This document shows positions 1 to 8,989 of a stretch of DNA of 64,000 nt, piece after piece; the first letter of the stretch is position 1, and every line of letters begins with the position of its first letter. This DNA comes from Pseudomonadota bacterium. GTDB taxonomy: Bacteria; Pseudomonadota; Gammaproteobacteria; Pseudomonadales; Moraxellaceae. The position numbers were made by a program, and so were the translations under genes. The stretch covers positions 1 to 64,000 of the forward strand of contig JAEWKT010000031.1 of assembly GCA_023393635.1 (NCBI GenBank), written 5' to 3'. The notes beneath the pieces were generated by a model. It searched no databases. It saw only the letters and a list, made by a program, of their open reading frames with translations, and was not told the DNA's origin.

Positions 1-78
1 CCCGAACTCAGCAGTGAAACCACTTTGCGCCAATGGTAGTGTGGCATTCGCCATGTGAGAGTAGGACATCGCCAGCTC
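1..78 (+). rRNA. rrf: 5S ribosomal RNA, 3' part
   Basis: The sequence matches the 3' two-thirds of a bacterial 5S rRNA: the CCCGAACTCAG segment, the GGTAGTGTGG loop E/helix region, then GTGAGAGTAGG and the closing TCGCCAG arm that would pair with the missing 5' end. The 5' third lies outside the window. The exact 3' end (about 77-79) is estimated from the closing helix. A strong terminator follows directly, so this is the end of an rRNA operon read rightward. Confidence 0.93.
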
Positions 79-88
79 ATTATTTAAT

Positions 89-122
89 AACCCCCTCAAT
101 GTAGCCATTGAGGGGGTTTTCT
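89..122 (+). terminator. rRNA operon intrinsic terminator
   Basis: A 12-bp stem (AACCCCCTCAAT pairing with ATTGAGGGGGTT) with a short loop is followed by a T run. It sits about 10 bases after the 5S rRNA end, as expected for the terminator of an rRNA operon. Confidence 0.92.
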
Positions 123-268
123 CTTATGCATAGAAGAAATACTATTTTAAATCCTATTAAAAAGCCTCAATAGTAAAAGCTAAAGCCATAAAGTTAATCA
201 AGCGATAAAACTATTGACCTATCCTAAACATATATTCGCATGGGTTTGATTTGAAAAATTAACAAATA

Positions 269-297
269 TAAAAAAGACCATGAGCATGGTCTTTTTT
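269..297 (-). terminator. terminator of the 326-1159 methyltransferase gene
   Basis: AAAAAGACCAT pairs with ATGGTCTTTTT around a very short loop, with A runs on the left and T runs on the right, so it can work in both directions. It lies 29 bases past the stop codon of the leftward methyltransferase gene. The bases between 123 and 268 hold no gene that I can see. Confidence 0.8.
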
Positions 298-325
298 ATA
301 TGAATTTTTAAAGTTACCTCATGTT

Positions 326-1159
326 TTAAACTTGCGCTTTAATCACCCACACTAAATCTCCCAAATGATCGGTATGATTTACTTTTAATTCATCTTTAGG
401 TTGGTAGACTTTTACTGTCCTAAAACCTGCTTGTTGGAGGAAGTTGTGTACTTCCTGGGGGCTGGTGAAGTGAAATGAAAATGCACTTTTGGATAGTACT
501 TTTAAAAGTTTGCTACTTTGCCAAATTAGTTTGGCTAGCTTATGCTTAATGGGTTCTGGATATAAATCAGTAAGGTAGTAACCTTGTTCAAAAGGCTGTA
601 GTACATCGCTGAAGCTTTGCCATAACTCCTGAAGCATCTCTTTAGTAAAATAATTCACTAAGCCTTCGCTAATGATTACTAAAGGTTTGTTATGGTCTAA
701 TGTCAGGATATGCTCAGCAAATGCTGCGTCAAATAGGTCAACCCCAATCACCTTTGCCTCTGGATCAATGTCTTTTAGTGCCAGTCGCTTGGCCGCTGCC
801 ATATCAGGTAAATCCATTTCTATATAAGTAATATCTTTATTATTCTGCCGATAACGCCAGCCACGTGGTGATAAACCTGCTGCAATTTCTACAATTTGTA
901 AGTAAGGATGCTGTTGAATGAGTTGATCCAGTTGCTTATTGATCAGCTGGTGGCGCTGTTTTAGTGTCGAGCGCATGCTTCCACCAACAAATTTCTCTGC
1001 AAGACTTTCAAATGGATGCAATAAGGTCGCCAAACGCTTTCCTTTGCTGCTGGCTAAATCTGCATGCGATATGCCTAACAAATACCAGATATAACCTGTG
1101 TAATGCGCAGTAAAGGAAATGTGGCGGTGTGGTGATACATCCTGTTTTATTGAATTCAT
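326..1159 (-). CDS. class I SAM-dependent methyltransferase
   Basis: The product has 277 residues and appears cytoplasmic. A glycine-containing motif I of the form VEIAAGLSPRG lies near residues 87-97, followed by an acidic residue in YIEMDLPDM that would hold the SAM ribose. A later ISEGLVNYF segment resembles the motif IV region of O-methyltransferases of the leucine carboxyl methyltransferase type. This fold and these motifs are known for SAM-dependent methyltransferases; the substrate is not predictable. The ATG start is supported by a perfect AGGAGG seven bases upstream. The gene stands alone, with its own terminator downstream and nagZ, in the same direction, upstream across a 64-base gap. 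Confidence 0.8.
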   Translation of the reverse strand: MNSIKQDVSPHRHISFTAHYTGYIWYLLGISHADLASSKGKRLATLLHPFESLAEKFVGGSMRSTLKQRHQLINKQLDQLIQQHPYLQIVEIAAGLSPRGWRYRQNNKDITYIEMDLPDMAAAKRLALKDIDPEAKVIGVDLFDAAFAEHILTLDHNKPLVIISEGLVNYFTKEMLQELWQSFSDVLQPFEQGYYLTDLYPEPIKHKLAKLIWQSSKLLKVLSKSAFSFHFTSPQEVHNFLQQAGFRTVKVYQPKDELKVNHTDHLGDLVWVIKAQV

Positions 1160-1223
1160 GTTTGACCCTCCTATTGGTCAGCTAATGTTTGTTGTAGTCG
1201 TAGTCCACGCTTGCTAACCATAA

Positions 1224-2237
1224 TTAGAGAAGTAATGGTTGTAAGTTTTGACGAACAGTTCGCCACTCTTGCCCTAAGTCTAATTCTTCTATAATGGTAG
1301 CGTGTGGTATTTTCCCGCGCATTTTTTCTAGACGTTGTTGATTTGGTAAAGGCATCTCTTGCAGTGCAGCCAAGGCATCTAATGCGGCACTACGGTCATT
1401 GCACACTAAGCCCATATCACAACCTGCATTTAACGCAGCTTTAATTCTGTCCCCTGCATTGCCTACCACACAGGCAGCTTGCATGGTTAAATCGTCAGAA
1501 AACAATACCCCCTCAAACTTTAGTTTTTGTCGAATAATTCGTTGTAGCCAAAATGATGAGAAACCTGCTGGATTAGGGTCAATCTGGTCATAAATCACAT
1601 GAGCAGGCATTAAGGCATCTAGCTGACTGTGCAATTGAATAAAAGTTTGCATGTCATTTTGTTCAATTTCTCCCAGACTGCGTGAATCGACTGGTGCGGC
1701 AATATGAGAGTCTGCTTCTACTGAACCATGGCCTGGAAAATGCTTGCCTGTGGTTGCCATGCCTGCTCGATGCATGCCACGCATAAAAGCAGAGGCCAGC
1801 GTAATAACTTGTTGAGTATGCGCGTGAAAGCCACGATCACCAATCACCTGACTGATGCCATCTAAATCAAGCACAGGGGCAAAGCTAAAATCAATTCCAA
1901 CGGCCAACACTTCAATTGCCATAAGCCAGCCGCATTGTTCAGCAAGGGTTAAGGCCTGCTCAGGTTGCTGATCATATATATGACCAAAAGCGCGCATTGG
2001 TGGTAATTTACTAAAACCCTGACGTAAACGCTGAACACGGCCGCCTTCTTGATCGACAGCAATTAAAATATCAGGGCGTACCTCACGAATGCTATCGGTT
2101 AGGGCACGTACCTGCGCTGGGCTTTGGATATTGCGTCCAAATAGGATGAGCCCACCGACTTGAGGTTGGGTTAATAAGTGGCGATCCTCCACAGTTAGGG
2201 AAGTTCCTTCAATATCCAGCATCAATGCGCCAATCAT
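1224..2237 (-). CDS. nagZ: beta-N-acetylhexosaminidase NagZ
   Basis: A family 3 glycosidase of about 337 residues, which in cell-wall recycling removes N-acetylglucosamine from GlcNAc-anhydroMurNAc peptides in the cytoplasm. The signatures are AVDQEGGRVQR near residues 60-70, the catalytic loop KHFPGHGSVEADSH near 165-178, and the FSDDLTM segment near 246-252 that carries the nucleophilic aspartate. The length matches gammaproteobacterial NagZ. An upstream in-frame TTG at 2252 would add five residues, but the family normally begins at MIGALM, so the ATG at 2237 is preferred. There is no strong ribosome binding site for either start. No ampD or anmK neighbour is present. Confidence 0.93.
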   Translation of the reverse strand: MIGALMLDIEGTSLTVEDRHLLTQPQVGGLILFGRNIQSPAQVRALTDSIREVRPDILIAVDQEGGRVQRLRQGFSKLPPMRAFGHIYDQQPEQALTLAEQCGWLMAIEVLAVGIDFSFAPVLDLDGISQVIGDRGFHAHTQQVITLASAFMRGMHRAGMATTGKHFPGHGSVEADSHIAAPVDSRSLGEIEQNDMQTFIQLHSQLDALMPAHVIYDQIDPNPAGFSSFWLQRIIRQKLKFEGVLFSDDLTMQAACVVGNAGDRIKAALNAGCDMGLVCNDRSAALDALAALQEMPLPNQQRLEKMRGKIPHATIIEELDLGQEWRTVRQNLQPLLL

Positions 2238-2446
2238 GCAACAAATATCCAATAAATTTCATGCTGCAGACAATAACGCATTTATAATCAGTTTTGCTAC
2301 ATTGTATAGCTGGAATTTGATGGTATGCTACAAACTGCATTGATAATATGATCTTTAAATAATACCACTATCGCGCTGGTTTATTACGTGCTGCATTCAT
2401 CAATAGACAACAATCGGGTCATGCAATTAGGAAGCCCCAACCGCTT

Positions 2447-4690
2447 ATGAAACTACAAACCTTAGCCTGTGCCGTAGCCCTGATGACAGGCGGAATTTTT
2501 TTCTCTTACACCGTAAACGAAGCAATTGCTGCGACCACTGTAAAGCAAGAAATAAAATTGGCACCTAGCCGTGAGCAGGCACTTGTAACCCGTCAAGTGG
2601 CCGCCTTGGTTGACCGTCAGCATTATTTGAATATGCGCCTTGATGCCAGTGTATCAAAGCGTATTTTAGAGATGTATATTGATTCGCTAGATCCAGACCA
2701 CACGTTATTTTTACAATCTGATATTGATGAGTTTAATAAGAAATACGCTGCTAGCTTGGGCGTAGCTTTAAAAACAGGGGATTTGACGCCTGCGTTTACC
2801 ATTTATGATCGCTATCGTGTTCGTTTAAATAGTTTTTATCAGTATGCGATGCAACAATTAGATCAACCGCAAGATTTACACCGCAATGATTTTATTGAGC
2901 TTGACCGTGAAAAAGCACCTTTTTTAAAAGATAAAGCTGAACAGCAAGCGCATTGGCAAAAAATGCTAGTGTCACAACTGATTAATTTAACCATTAGTAA
3001 AGAGGAAGAAGCGGCAAAGCAAAAAGCACTAAAAGAAAATCCAGCACTGGCAGCAGGGCAGGATTTAACGCCTCCTGAAGATTTAACCCCTGTGAATACG
3101 CTTAAAAAACGCTATCGTCGTCAAATTGAGCAGCAAACCCGTGTGAAGAGTGATCGGGTTTTGGAAAAAATCCTAAACGCGACACTGGCAACGTATGATC
3201 CGCATAGCAATTATTATGCGCCGATTGAGGCCATGGAGCTTAATCGTCAAACCACGCTGGCTTTAGAGGGTATTGGGGTTTCTATTCGTCCTGAGCGCGG
3301 TAATGAAGATTACACCCGTATTGAAACTATTGTGGATGGTGGGCCAGCCAGTAAGTCTGGTCAAGTAAAATCAGGCGACCGAATTATTGGCGTGGGGCAG
3401 GATGGTGAGCCAATTGTCGATGTCATTGGCTGGCCGAGTAGTGAAATTGTTGGCTTAATTCGTGGTAAACGTGGCACCAAGGTCACCTTGCGGTTATTGG
3501 CAACGGGTGCAGAAGCCAATCAGGCACGCGTGGTGACGTTAACACGCGATATTATTCAGGAAGAAGATGCGGGGGTTCGCTCTCGCGTGGTAAATGTGAC
3601 CCGTGGTGGTGCTGAACACAAAATTGGTGTGATTGAGATTCCATCATTTTATTTAAATTATCGTGCCCGTCGTGAGGGTGATAGTTATCGTAGTGTCAGT
3701 CAGGATACCCAAAAAGCGTTAGTGTCCTTAAAAGCACAAAATGTGACGGGGATTGTGGTTGATTTGCGTAATAACCCTGGTGGTTCGTTAGAAGAAGTGG
3801 CCCGTATGCTGGGGCAGTTCATTAAAGAAGGCCCTGTGGTACAGATTCGTGACGGCAACGGCAATGTCAATGTATTCCGTGACGAGGATGGCGGTGAGCA
3901 AGTATATAGCGGCCCGCTGGCTGTAATTATTAATCTGGCTTCTGCTTCCGCCAGTGAGATTTTTTCTGCGGCGATTCAGGATTATCAGCGCGGGATTGTC
4001 ATTGGCAGCACAACAACAGGAAAAGGCACGGCGCAAGTACAGTTAGATAGCCTGGCTTATGGTCAGGCAACCTTGACACAGCGTAAGTTTTATCGCATTA
4101 CGGGTGGTAGTACTCAAAACAAGGGCGTGGTGCCCGACATTCCTTTAATTAATATTTATGATGAAGAAATGGGCGAGCGTAAAGCCAAAAACGCATTGAA
4201 GTGGGATACCATTCAAACTGCCCCTTATATGCGTGAGGGCGTGGTTGCGCCATTTACCCCACAAATTCATCAATGGTCTGTAGCGCGTACGGATGTTGAG
4301 CCACAATTTAAATACCTGACCACATTACGCCAGATTGCCGATAAAAATAAAGACAGAAAACAGTCTTCATTAAATATTGATGTGCGTAAGCAGGAAATTA
4401 AGCAGCTTGAGGCTGAAACTTTGCAAGCAGAGAATAAGCGGCGTGCGAGTACGGGTTTAAAAGCTTACCCAAATTGGGAAAGTTATCAGGCTTCTTTAGA
4501 TGCACGTTCTGAGTCACGGGCTAAAATGAAGGCCGCTCAGCGTCCCCCTTTACCTGAAGATGAGGCATTTGTGAGTGAGTCAGCGCAAATTTTGCTAGAC
4601 CTGATTAATTTACAGCAAACTCATCCAACCACTAAAGCCAGCGATTCAGAGTTAAAAGCGGCTGCGGTAGTTGAGCAATCTGCGCCTTAG
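2447..4690 (+). CDS. prc: tail-specific periplasmic protease Prc
   Basis: A 747-residue S41 peptidase that degrades periplasmic proteins with nonpolar C-termini and, in E. coli, processes PBP3 and the endopeptidase MepS. Residues 1-29 form a signal peptide ending in AIAA. A PDZ domain lies near 270-355 (LEGIGVSIRP onward). The catalytic Ser501 in SASASEI and Lys526 in GKGTAQ have the same 25-residue spacing as Ser430/Lys455 of E. coli Prc. The C-terminal third matches the extra domain found in Prc but not in short CtpA proteins; residues 180-205 are a charged, Ala/Pro-rich linker. AGGAAG lies 12 bases before the ATG, a rather long spacing. The gene is monocistronic, ending at a shared terminator with proA. 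Confidence 0.95.
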   Translation: MKLQTLACAVALMTGGIFFSYTVNEAIAATTVKQEIKLAPSREQALVTRQVAALVDRQHYLNMRLDASVSKRILEMYIDSLDPDHTLFLQSDIDEFNKKYAASLGVALKTGDLTPAFTIYDRYRVRLNSFYQYAMQQLDQPQDLHRNDFIELDREKAPFLKDKAEQQAHWQKMLVSQLINLTISKEEEAAKQKALKENPALAAGQDLTPPEDLTPVNTLKKRYRRQIEQQTRVKSDRVLEKILNATLATYDPHSNYYAPIEAMELNRQTTLALEGIGVSIRPERGNEDYTRIETIVDGGPASKSGQVKSGDRIIGVGQDGEPIVDVIGWPSSEIVGLIRGKRGTKVTLRLLATGAEANQARVVTLTRDIIQEEDAGVRSRVVNVTRGGAEHKIGVIEIPSFYLNYRARREGDSYRSVSQDTQKALVSLKAQNVTGIVVDLRNNPGGSLEEVARMLGQFIKEGPVVQIRDGNGNVNVFRDEDGGEQVYSGPLAVIINLASASASEIFSAAIQDYQRGIVIGSTTTGKGTAQVQLDSLAYGQATLTQRKFYRITGGSTQNKGVVPDIPLINIYDEEMGERKAKNALKWDTIQTAPYMREGVVAPFTPQIHQWSVARTDVEPQFKYLTTLRQIADKNKDRKQSSLNIDVRKQEIKQLEAETLQAENKRRASTGLKAYPNWESYQASLDARSESRAKMKAAQRPPLPEDEAFVSESAQILLDLINLQQTHPTTKASDSELKAAAVVEQSAP

Positions 4691-4715
4691 ATGAACGTTG
4701 TAGTATTGGAATAAT

Positions 4716-4751
4716 AAAAAGCCAGCAATTCATGTGAACTGCTGGCTTTTT
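4716..4751. terminator. bidirectional terminator between prc and proA
   Basis: AAAAAGCCAGCA pairs with TGCTGGCTTTTT around a 12-base loop. It lies between the convergent prc and proA stop codons and has A/T runs on both sides, so it can end both transcripts. Confidence 0.92.
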
Positions 4752-4773
4752 AGTAGCTCAATGCTGCTTGGCA

Positions 4774-6039
4774 TTACTGGCGAATTTGGCCATCGCCTAG
4801 CACGATCCATTTTTGTGAAGTCAAACCCTCAAGCCCTACGGGGCCACGGACGTGAATTTTGTCAGTAGAAATACCAATCTCAGCGCCCAATCCATACTCA
4901 AAGCCATCTGCAAAGCGGCTGGAAGCATTGATCATGACAGAGCTAGAATCGACTTCGCGCAAGAACTGGCGCGCCGTGCTGTAGTTTTCAGTCACAATAA
5001 CATCCGTATGGTGTGAGCCATACTTATTAATATGCGTAATTGCTTCGTCCGTTCCATTAACAATTTTAATGGCCAGAACAGGCCCTAGATATTCGGTGTA
5101 CCAGTCTTCTTCGCTCGCCTTGCTGGCAGAGTCACCTAAAATACGCTGTGTTTTATCACAGCCACGTAGTTCAACCTGTTTTTCTAGATAAAGCTCGGCA
5201 ATATTAGGTAAAAACTCTTCAGCAATTGCTTCATCAATGAGCAAGGTTTCCATGGCATTACATACGCCATAGCGATGTGTTTTAGAGTTCAGGCAAATCG
5301 GCAGTGCTTTTTGCAAATCGGCTTGACGCTCAACAAACACGTGGCAGTTGCCATCCAAATGCTTAATGACAGGAATACTTGCTTCTTTGGTGATTCGCTC
5401 AATGAGGCCTTTGCCACCGCGCGGAACAATCACATCAACGTATTCAGATAGGGTTACTAGCAAGCCAACAGCAGCACGATCCGCAGTATCGATAACCTGC
5501 ACACACTCTTCTGGGAGTAGGGCCGCGCGTAGACCATTTTGAATACATTTTGCAATGGCCTGATTGGATTCAAATGCTTCTGAGCCACCCCGCAAAATAA
5601 TGGCATTGCCTGATTTTAAAGCCAGCGAGGCAGCCTCTAAGGTCACGTTTGGACGAGATTCATAAATCATACCCACGACACCCAGGGGAACGCGCATTTT
5701 ACCCAGTTGTATGCCCGAAGGACGGTAGGCTAAATCGGTAATAATGCCCACAGGATCAGTCAGCGCAATCACATCCTTTAAACCAGCCAGCATGCCATCA
5801 AAACGTGCTGGGGTTAGCTCGAGTCTATCGAGCAATGCAGCTTCCAGGTTGCGTTCATGGCCACGTTGCATATCGAGCATATTGGCTTTAAGAATCTGTT
5901 GGCGGCCGCTTTCCAGAGCGGTATAAATGCAACATAAAGCCGCGTTTTTCTTATCTGTGGGCGCGCCCGATAACACTCGTGCGGCGGCCCGAGCCTGTTG
6001 CCCTAACGTTTGCATATAATTGCTGAGTGTTTCAGACAT
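4774..6039 (-). CDS. proA: gamma-glutamyl phosphate reductase ProA
   Basis: About 421 residues; the NADPH-dependent second step of proline synthesis, reducing gamma-glutamyl phosphate to glutamate semialdehyde. Family marks include KMRVPLGVVGMIYESRPNV, the catalytic cysteine near residue 260 in RYGVCNAME, and EYGLGAEIGIST plus RGPVGLEGL at the C-terminus. An in-frame ATG at 6054 would add MNGCT, but the family usually starts near the MSET position and the sequence before 6054 has no ribosome binding site, so 6039 is chosen. proB is not adjacent, as in many Acinetobacter-like genomes. Proline is an osmolyte, but there is no sign of osmotic control here. Confidence 0.95.
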   Translation of the reverse strand: MSETLSNYMQTLGQQARAAARVLSGAPTDKKNAALCCIYTALESGRQQILKANMLDMQRGHERNLEAALLDRLELTPARFDGMLAGLKDVIALTDPVGIITDLAYRPSGIQLGKMRVPLGVVGMIYESRPNVTLEAASLALKSGNAIILRGGSEAFESNQAIAKCIQNGLRAALLPEECVQVIDTADRAAVGLLVTLSEYVDVIVPRGGKGLIERITKEASIPVIKHLDGNCHVFVERQADLQKALPICLNSKTHRYGVCNAMETLLIDEAIAEEFLPNIAELYLEKQVELRGCDKTQRILGDSASKASEEDWYTEYLGPVLAIKIVNGTDEAITHINKYGSHHTDVIVTENYSTARQFLREVDSSSVMINASSRFADGFEYGLGAEIGISTDKIHVRGPVGLEGLTSQKWIVLGDGQIRQ

Positions 6040-6394
6040 GGTACATCCATTCATTAATTAACTGGCTGATGAGTTTAGCAGTAAACGGCCAAAAGCGGAA
6101 TCAAAGTGAGCTGTGCATATTTTGTAAAGATTTGATAGGTTTTTTTAATAGAAAAATGGGCAATTTGGTCAATAATGCGCTATTCATAAGGTAGGAAATT
6201 ATGTTATATCTTACAACTACAGTAAGTCTGTGATGAAATAGCGGAGCAGGAGCTCCTCGTAACACTGACAGTGATGTCATAAAATAAATGTAAGTAGCAC
6301 TTCTAAGGGATTAATTGCTGCTGATTACTTAAACGAACCACGTAGAGATTTAAATATCGTGGGCGAAGATACATTAATAACAGGGAGTGTCGCT
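6040..6394. other. intergenic region between divergent proA and hydrolase genes
   Basis: This 355-base gap must hold the promoters of both flanking genes. I see no convincing -35/-10 pair. It contains the palindromic octamer GGAGCTCC at 6249-6256 and an inverted repeat TGACA-GTGA-TGTCA at 6266-6279, which could be protein-binding sites. A GTG at 6359 in frame with the hydrolase has no ribosome binding site. No small gene is evident. Confidence 0.5.
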
Positions 6395-7729
6395 ATGAAT
6401 GCCGTGTGGGCAATAGGGCAACAGGATATGCACAAAAGCTTGATGCAGCAAATGCAACCGCATTCTTTTTTTGATACTTATACAAGAAATAGTTTTAAAG
6501 AACCCAATCGGGCACACTGGATTGATGGCTGGAAAATTGAATACGTGGCTTTTGGCCTAGAAAAAACCATGCACCTATCTCCCATTGTTATTATTGGTGG
6601 GGCATTTCAGAATTTTAATTCTTATAAATACTGTGTTGAGCAGTTGCTAGAGTGCGGCCCTGTCATTTTGGTGGACTTGCCTTCCATGGGAGGTAATCAG
6701 CAAATTACCAATGTAGAGACTGGCGAGTCGGCTGGTATTTTAGAGCTACCTGAATTATCTGCCATGTTAGGCCGCTGGATGGATGAAACAGGGCTGGAAA
6801 AAGTCTCTGTTATGGGCATGTCCCTGGGTTCTGTCATTGCGTCACATTTTGCTGATCAGCGCCCAGAGCAGATTGATCGCCTGGTACTGATGGGCGTGAT
6901 GCAAAAAACGCGGCCCAGCTGGCGTATGTTATTGGAAGAATCCCTGCACCTGATGCAAGAAGACCGCATGGAAGAGTTTGGCCAAGCTGTTATTTTATAT
7001 TTAATTAACCATGCAAAACTAGAACAAACGCGTATGTCACCTACTGCCAAGCGATTGTTTTTTAGGCAAATGGCTGATTTTGCCACGACTGAGCGTTTAC
7101 GCTATGAAATTAACTGCAATCGTCTATTGCGTCTAAAACATGTGCCTAGCCCAACTTGCAAAACGCTGGTGGCTTGTGGAGAGTTTGATAGTTTTACCTT
7201 GCCGTTTGAAAATGCAAATTTTGCTTTGGGTTGCAAGGACATGCAGTTTGCCATGATTGAAAATGCAGATCATGTGCCGCAGTTACAGCGCCGTAAAGAA
7301 ACCATGAATTTGTTTGCTGCCTTTTTGCAAGGTGATGAGATTGCCGAGGTAGAGGGCGTACGCGTATTAGACCGCACGCAAATGGCCAATATGGAAAGAC
7401 GTGGTGAACCACGTGTTAAACTTAAACAAACCAGCTATATCATGCGGCACCGTGTATTAAAGGACTTACAGCTATCCGTCAATGTAGTAAATACCAATTT
7501 TTTTGGCGTATTGATTGATGCAGGCAGTGAAGCCATGGCGCAGCAGCTTTTAGCACAGCCACGAGATATGAGCCTGATACTTCATGATGTGGATGGCGAA
7601 GCGTTGGCCATTGAATGCTTAATTTTTGAGGCACACGGCTCTCAGGTTCGCGCGCTGTTTAAGCATGGAAATTTTGAAAATGCTGCACGGTTATTGGCAT
7701 TACTAAAAAGTGATATGGTGGCTTCATAG
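6395..7729 (+). CDS. alpha/beta hydrolase with C-terminal PilZ-like region
   Basis: A 444-residue protein with no signal peptide. The N-terminal 300 residues have an alpha/beta-hydrolase layout with a plausible triad: Ser143 in GMSLGS, Asp265 in GEFDSF and His293 in NADHVPQ. After a linker (about 300-330), the C-terminal 110 residues carry R336-G-E-P-R340, which fits the RxxxR motif of c-di-GMP-binding PilZ domains, and N366-T-N-F-F-G371, close to the D/NxSxxG motif but with Asn instead of Ser. The PilZ assignment is therefore an inference. The ATG at 6395 has AGGGAG seven bases upstream, better than the GTG at 6359. Substrate unknown; an esterase, lipase or lactonase are all possible. A terminator follows at 7802. 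Confidence 0.72.
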   Translation: MNAVWAIGQQDMHKSLMQQMQPHSFFDTYTRNSFKEPNRAHWIDGWKIEYVAFGLEKTMHLSPIVIIGGAFQNFNSYKYCVEQLLECGPVILVDLPSMGGNQQITNVETGESAGILELPELSAMLGRWMDETGLEKVSVMGMSLGSVIASHFADQRPEQIDRLVLMGVMQKTRPSWRMLLEESLHLMQEDRMEEFGQAVILYLINHAKLEQTRMSPTAKRLFFRQMADFATTERLRYEINCNRLLRLKHVPSPTCKTLVACGEFDSFTLPFENANFALGCKDMQFAMIENADHVPQLQRRKETMNLFAAFLQGDEIAEVEGVRVLDRTQMANMERRGEPRVKLKQTSYIMRHRVLKDLQLSVNVVNTNFFGVLIDAGSEAMAQQLLAQPRDMSLILHDVDGEALAIECLIFEAHGSQVRALFKHGNFENAARLLALLKSDMVAS

Positions 7730-7801
7730 CAACGTATATTGCAGTGTTTTAAGTAAGACCCTATAAAGTCTTGGTGTTTATATTTCTGGTTTTACGCTTT
7801 T

Positions 7802-7843
7802 AACTGACAGTAAGATTATTTCCGACCTACTGTCAGTTTTTTT
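7802..7843 (+). terminator. terminator after the alpha/beta hydrolase gene
   Basis: AACTGACAGTA pairs perfectly with TACTGTCAGTT across a 15-base loop and is followed by seven T. It separates the hydrolase gene from the convergent gene ending at 7862. Confidence 0.85.
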
Positions 7844-7861
7844 ATGCCAGATTTAAAGTGA

Positions 7862-8536
7862 TTAAATGCTTAAATTCATATAAATTACCCATAGCATGAT
7901 TAAAATTATTAAGGCTAGAAGCGGCTCTAAAATCAAAAATACATGCGGGGTAGAACGCTGATAAGGCAGCTCGATACTCTGCGAATTTTCATGGGCTAAA
8001 GGATCATGAGAATTAACATAGGTGGCTTGACTGGCTTCATGCATCATTTTGCTTAAGCTAGCAATACTTGAATTTAGATCAACTGGTTGTGAGCTATTTA
8101 AACTTTGCCCTTGTAATTCTGTTAAGCCTAATAATTGCCATGCCTGATCAGGTGCTTGATGCGGCAAATAATCTATTTGCCCCTGAATAAGCTCAGAAAC
8201 ACCCGCTTGTTTTAGGTTGGCAGCGTCATCCAGTGCTTTTATTTCCTGAGCCGCATAAACATACAATTGTTCTGTGATATTTTTAAACGGAGTAGCAGGC
8301 ATATCATACAAAGCTGCCAACTGTTCAATGGCTTGCTGATCCACACCTTGCCAAAGGACGGCATCTTTTTGTTGTTGAATGGCTTGATAGACTACCGTAC
8401 TTTCCTGACGATCACGCACCACCAATTGCGCCAGCATGACTGCAATCATTTGTCGTTGTATGGCTTGATCATTGGTGAGCTGTTGAAGTGCCGCAGATTG
8501 ATTGTTTTGTAAATGATCGAGTAATGAAAATGCCAT
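7862..8536 (-). CDS. unknown tail-anchored membrane protein
   Basis: I do not recognise this 224-residue protein. It is Gln/Ala/Leu-rich and predicted mostly helical (residues 1-170), then has a polar stretch (170-195) and one C-terminal hydrophobic segment, about residues 200-222, rich in L, I and V and ending in MNLSI. It lacks a signal peptide, so it would be tail-anchored with the soluble part in the cytoplasm. The ATG start has AGAGGA seven bases upstream. It follows sspB in the same direction after only 29 bases, with no terminator between them, so it is probably the last gene of the sspA-sspB transcript. Function cannot be inferred beyond this linkage. Confidence 0.75.
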   Translation of the reverse strand: MAFSLLDHLQNNQSAALQQLTNDQAIQRQMIAVMLAQLVVRDRQESTVVYQAIQQQKDAVLWQGVDQQAIEQLAALYDMPATPFKNITEQLYVYAAQEIKALDDAANLKQAGVSELIQGQIDYLPHQAPDQAWQLLGLTELQGQSLNSSQPVDLNSSIASLSKMMHEASQATYVNSHDPLAHENSQSIELPYQRSTPHVFLILEPLLALIILIMLWVIYMNLSI

Positions 8537-8565
8537 GGCTGTGTCCTCTAATTTTTGGTGGAAGT

Positions 8566-8985
8566 TTAATCCAGAATTCGTAAGCTTGGTTTTTTAGTAG
8601 GAGGCTGTGGTTCAGCATGATCCGTCTCTGGCTGATTGCTGGTGGCTGGCTGTGGTCTGTCGTATTCTTGAGGGTCAAAAAATAAACCTTGGCCATTTTC
8701 GCGCGCATATAATCCCAATACTGCATACATTGGAATATAAAGTTCTTGTGATACGCCGCCAAAGCGTGCGTTAAAACTAACGGCATCTTGATCCATCAAC
8801 ATTTGATGGACTGCATGCGGTGCAATATTTAATACAATCTGGCCATCTTGCACATGTTGGCGCGGTACAGTCACACCTTGTTCTTCAGCATTGACCAATA
8901 AATAAGGCGTTAGATTATTATCATTCGTCCACTCATAAATTGCACGGAGTAAATAAGGACGAGTAGGGATAAGATCAGTAGTCAT
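8566..8985 (-). CDS. sspB: ClpXP adaptor SspB
   Basis: A 139-residue SspB-family adaptor, which tethers ssrA-tagged substrates to ClpXP and enhances their degradation. The N-terminal folded domain (residues 1-108) has the family opening RPYLLRAIYEW and the conserved GVTVP and NARFGG-type strands. Residues 108-130 are a flexible Pro/Gln/Glu linker, and the last residues, PSLRILD, resemble the short basic-hydrophobic tail that docks on the ClpX zinc-binding domain. It begins 4 bases after the sspA stop, with AGG upstream of the ATG, so it is translated from the sspA message. It is slightly shorter than E. coli SspB (165 residues). Confidence 0.93.
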   Translation of the reverse strand: MTTDLIPTRPYLLRAIYEWTNDNNLTPYLLVNAEEQGVTVPRQHVQDGQIVLNIAPHAVHQMLMDQDAVSFNARFGGVSQELYIPMYAVLGLYARENGQGLFFDPQEYDRPQPATSNQPETDHAEPQPPTKKPSLRILD

Positions 8986-8989
8986 GCGT

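Noticed and set aside
1399..1593. Short rightward frame inside nagZ
   Set aside because: Antisense shadow of a well supported gene with no ribosome binding site.
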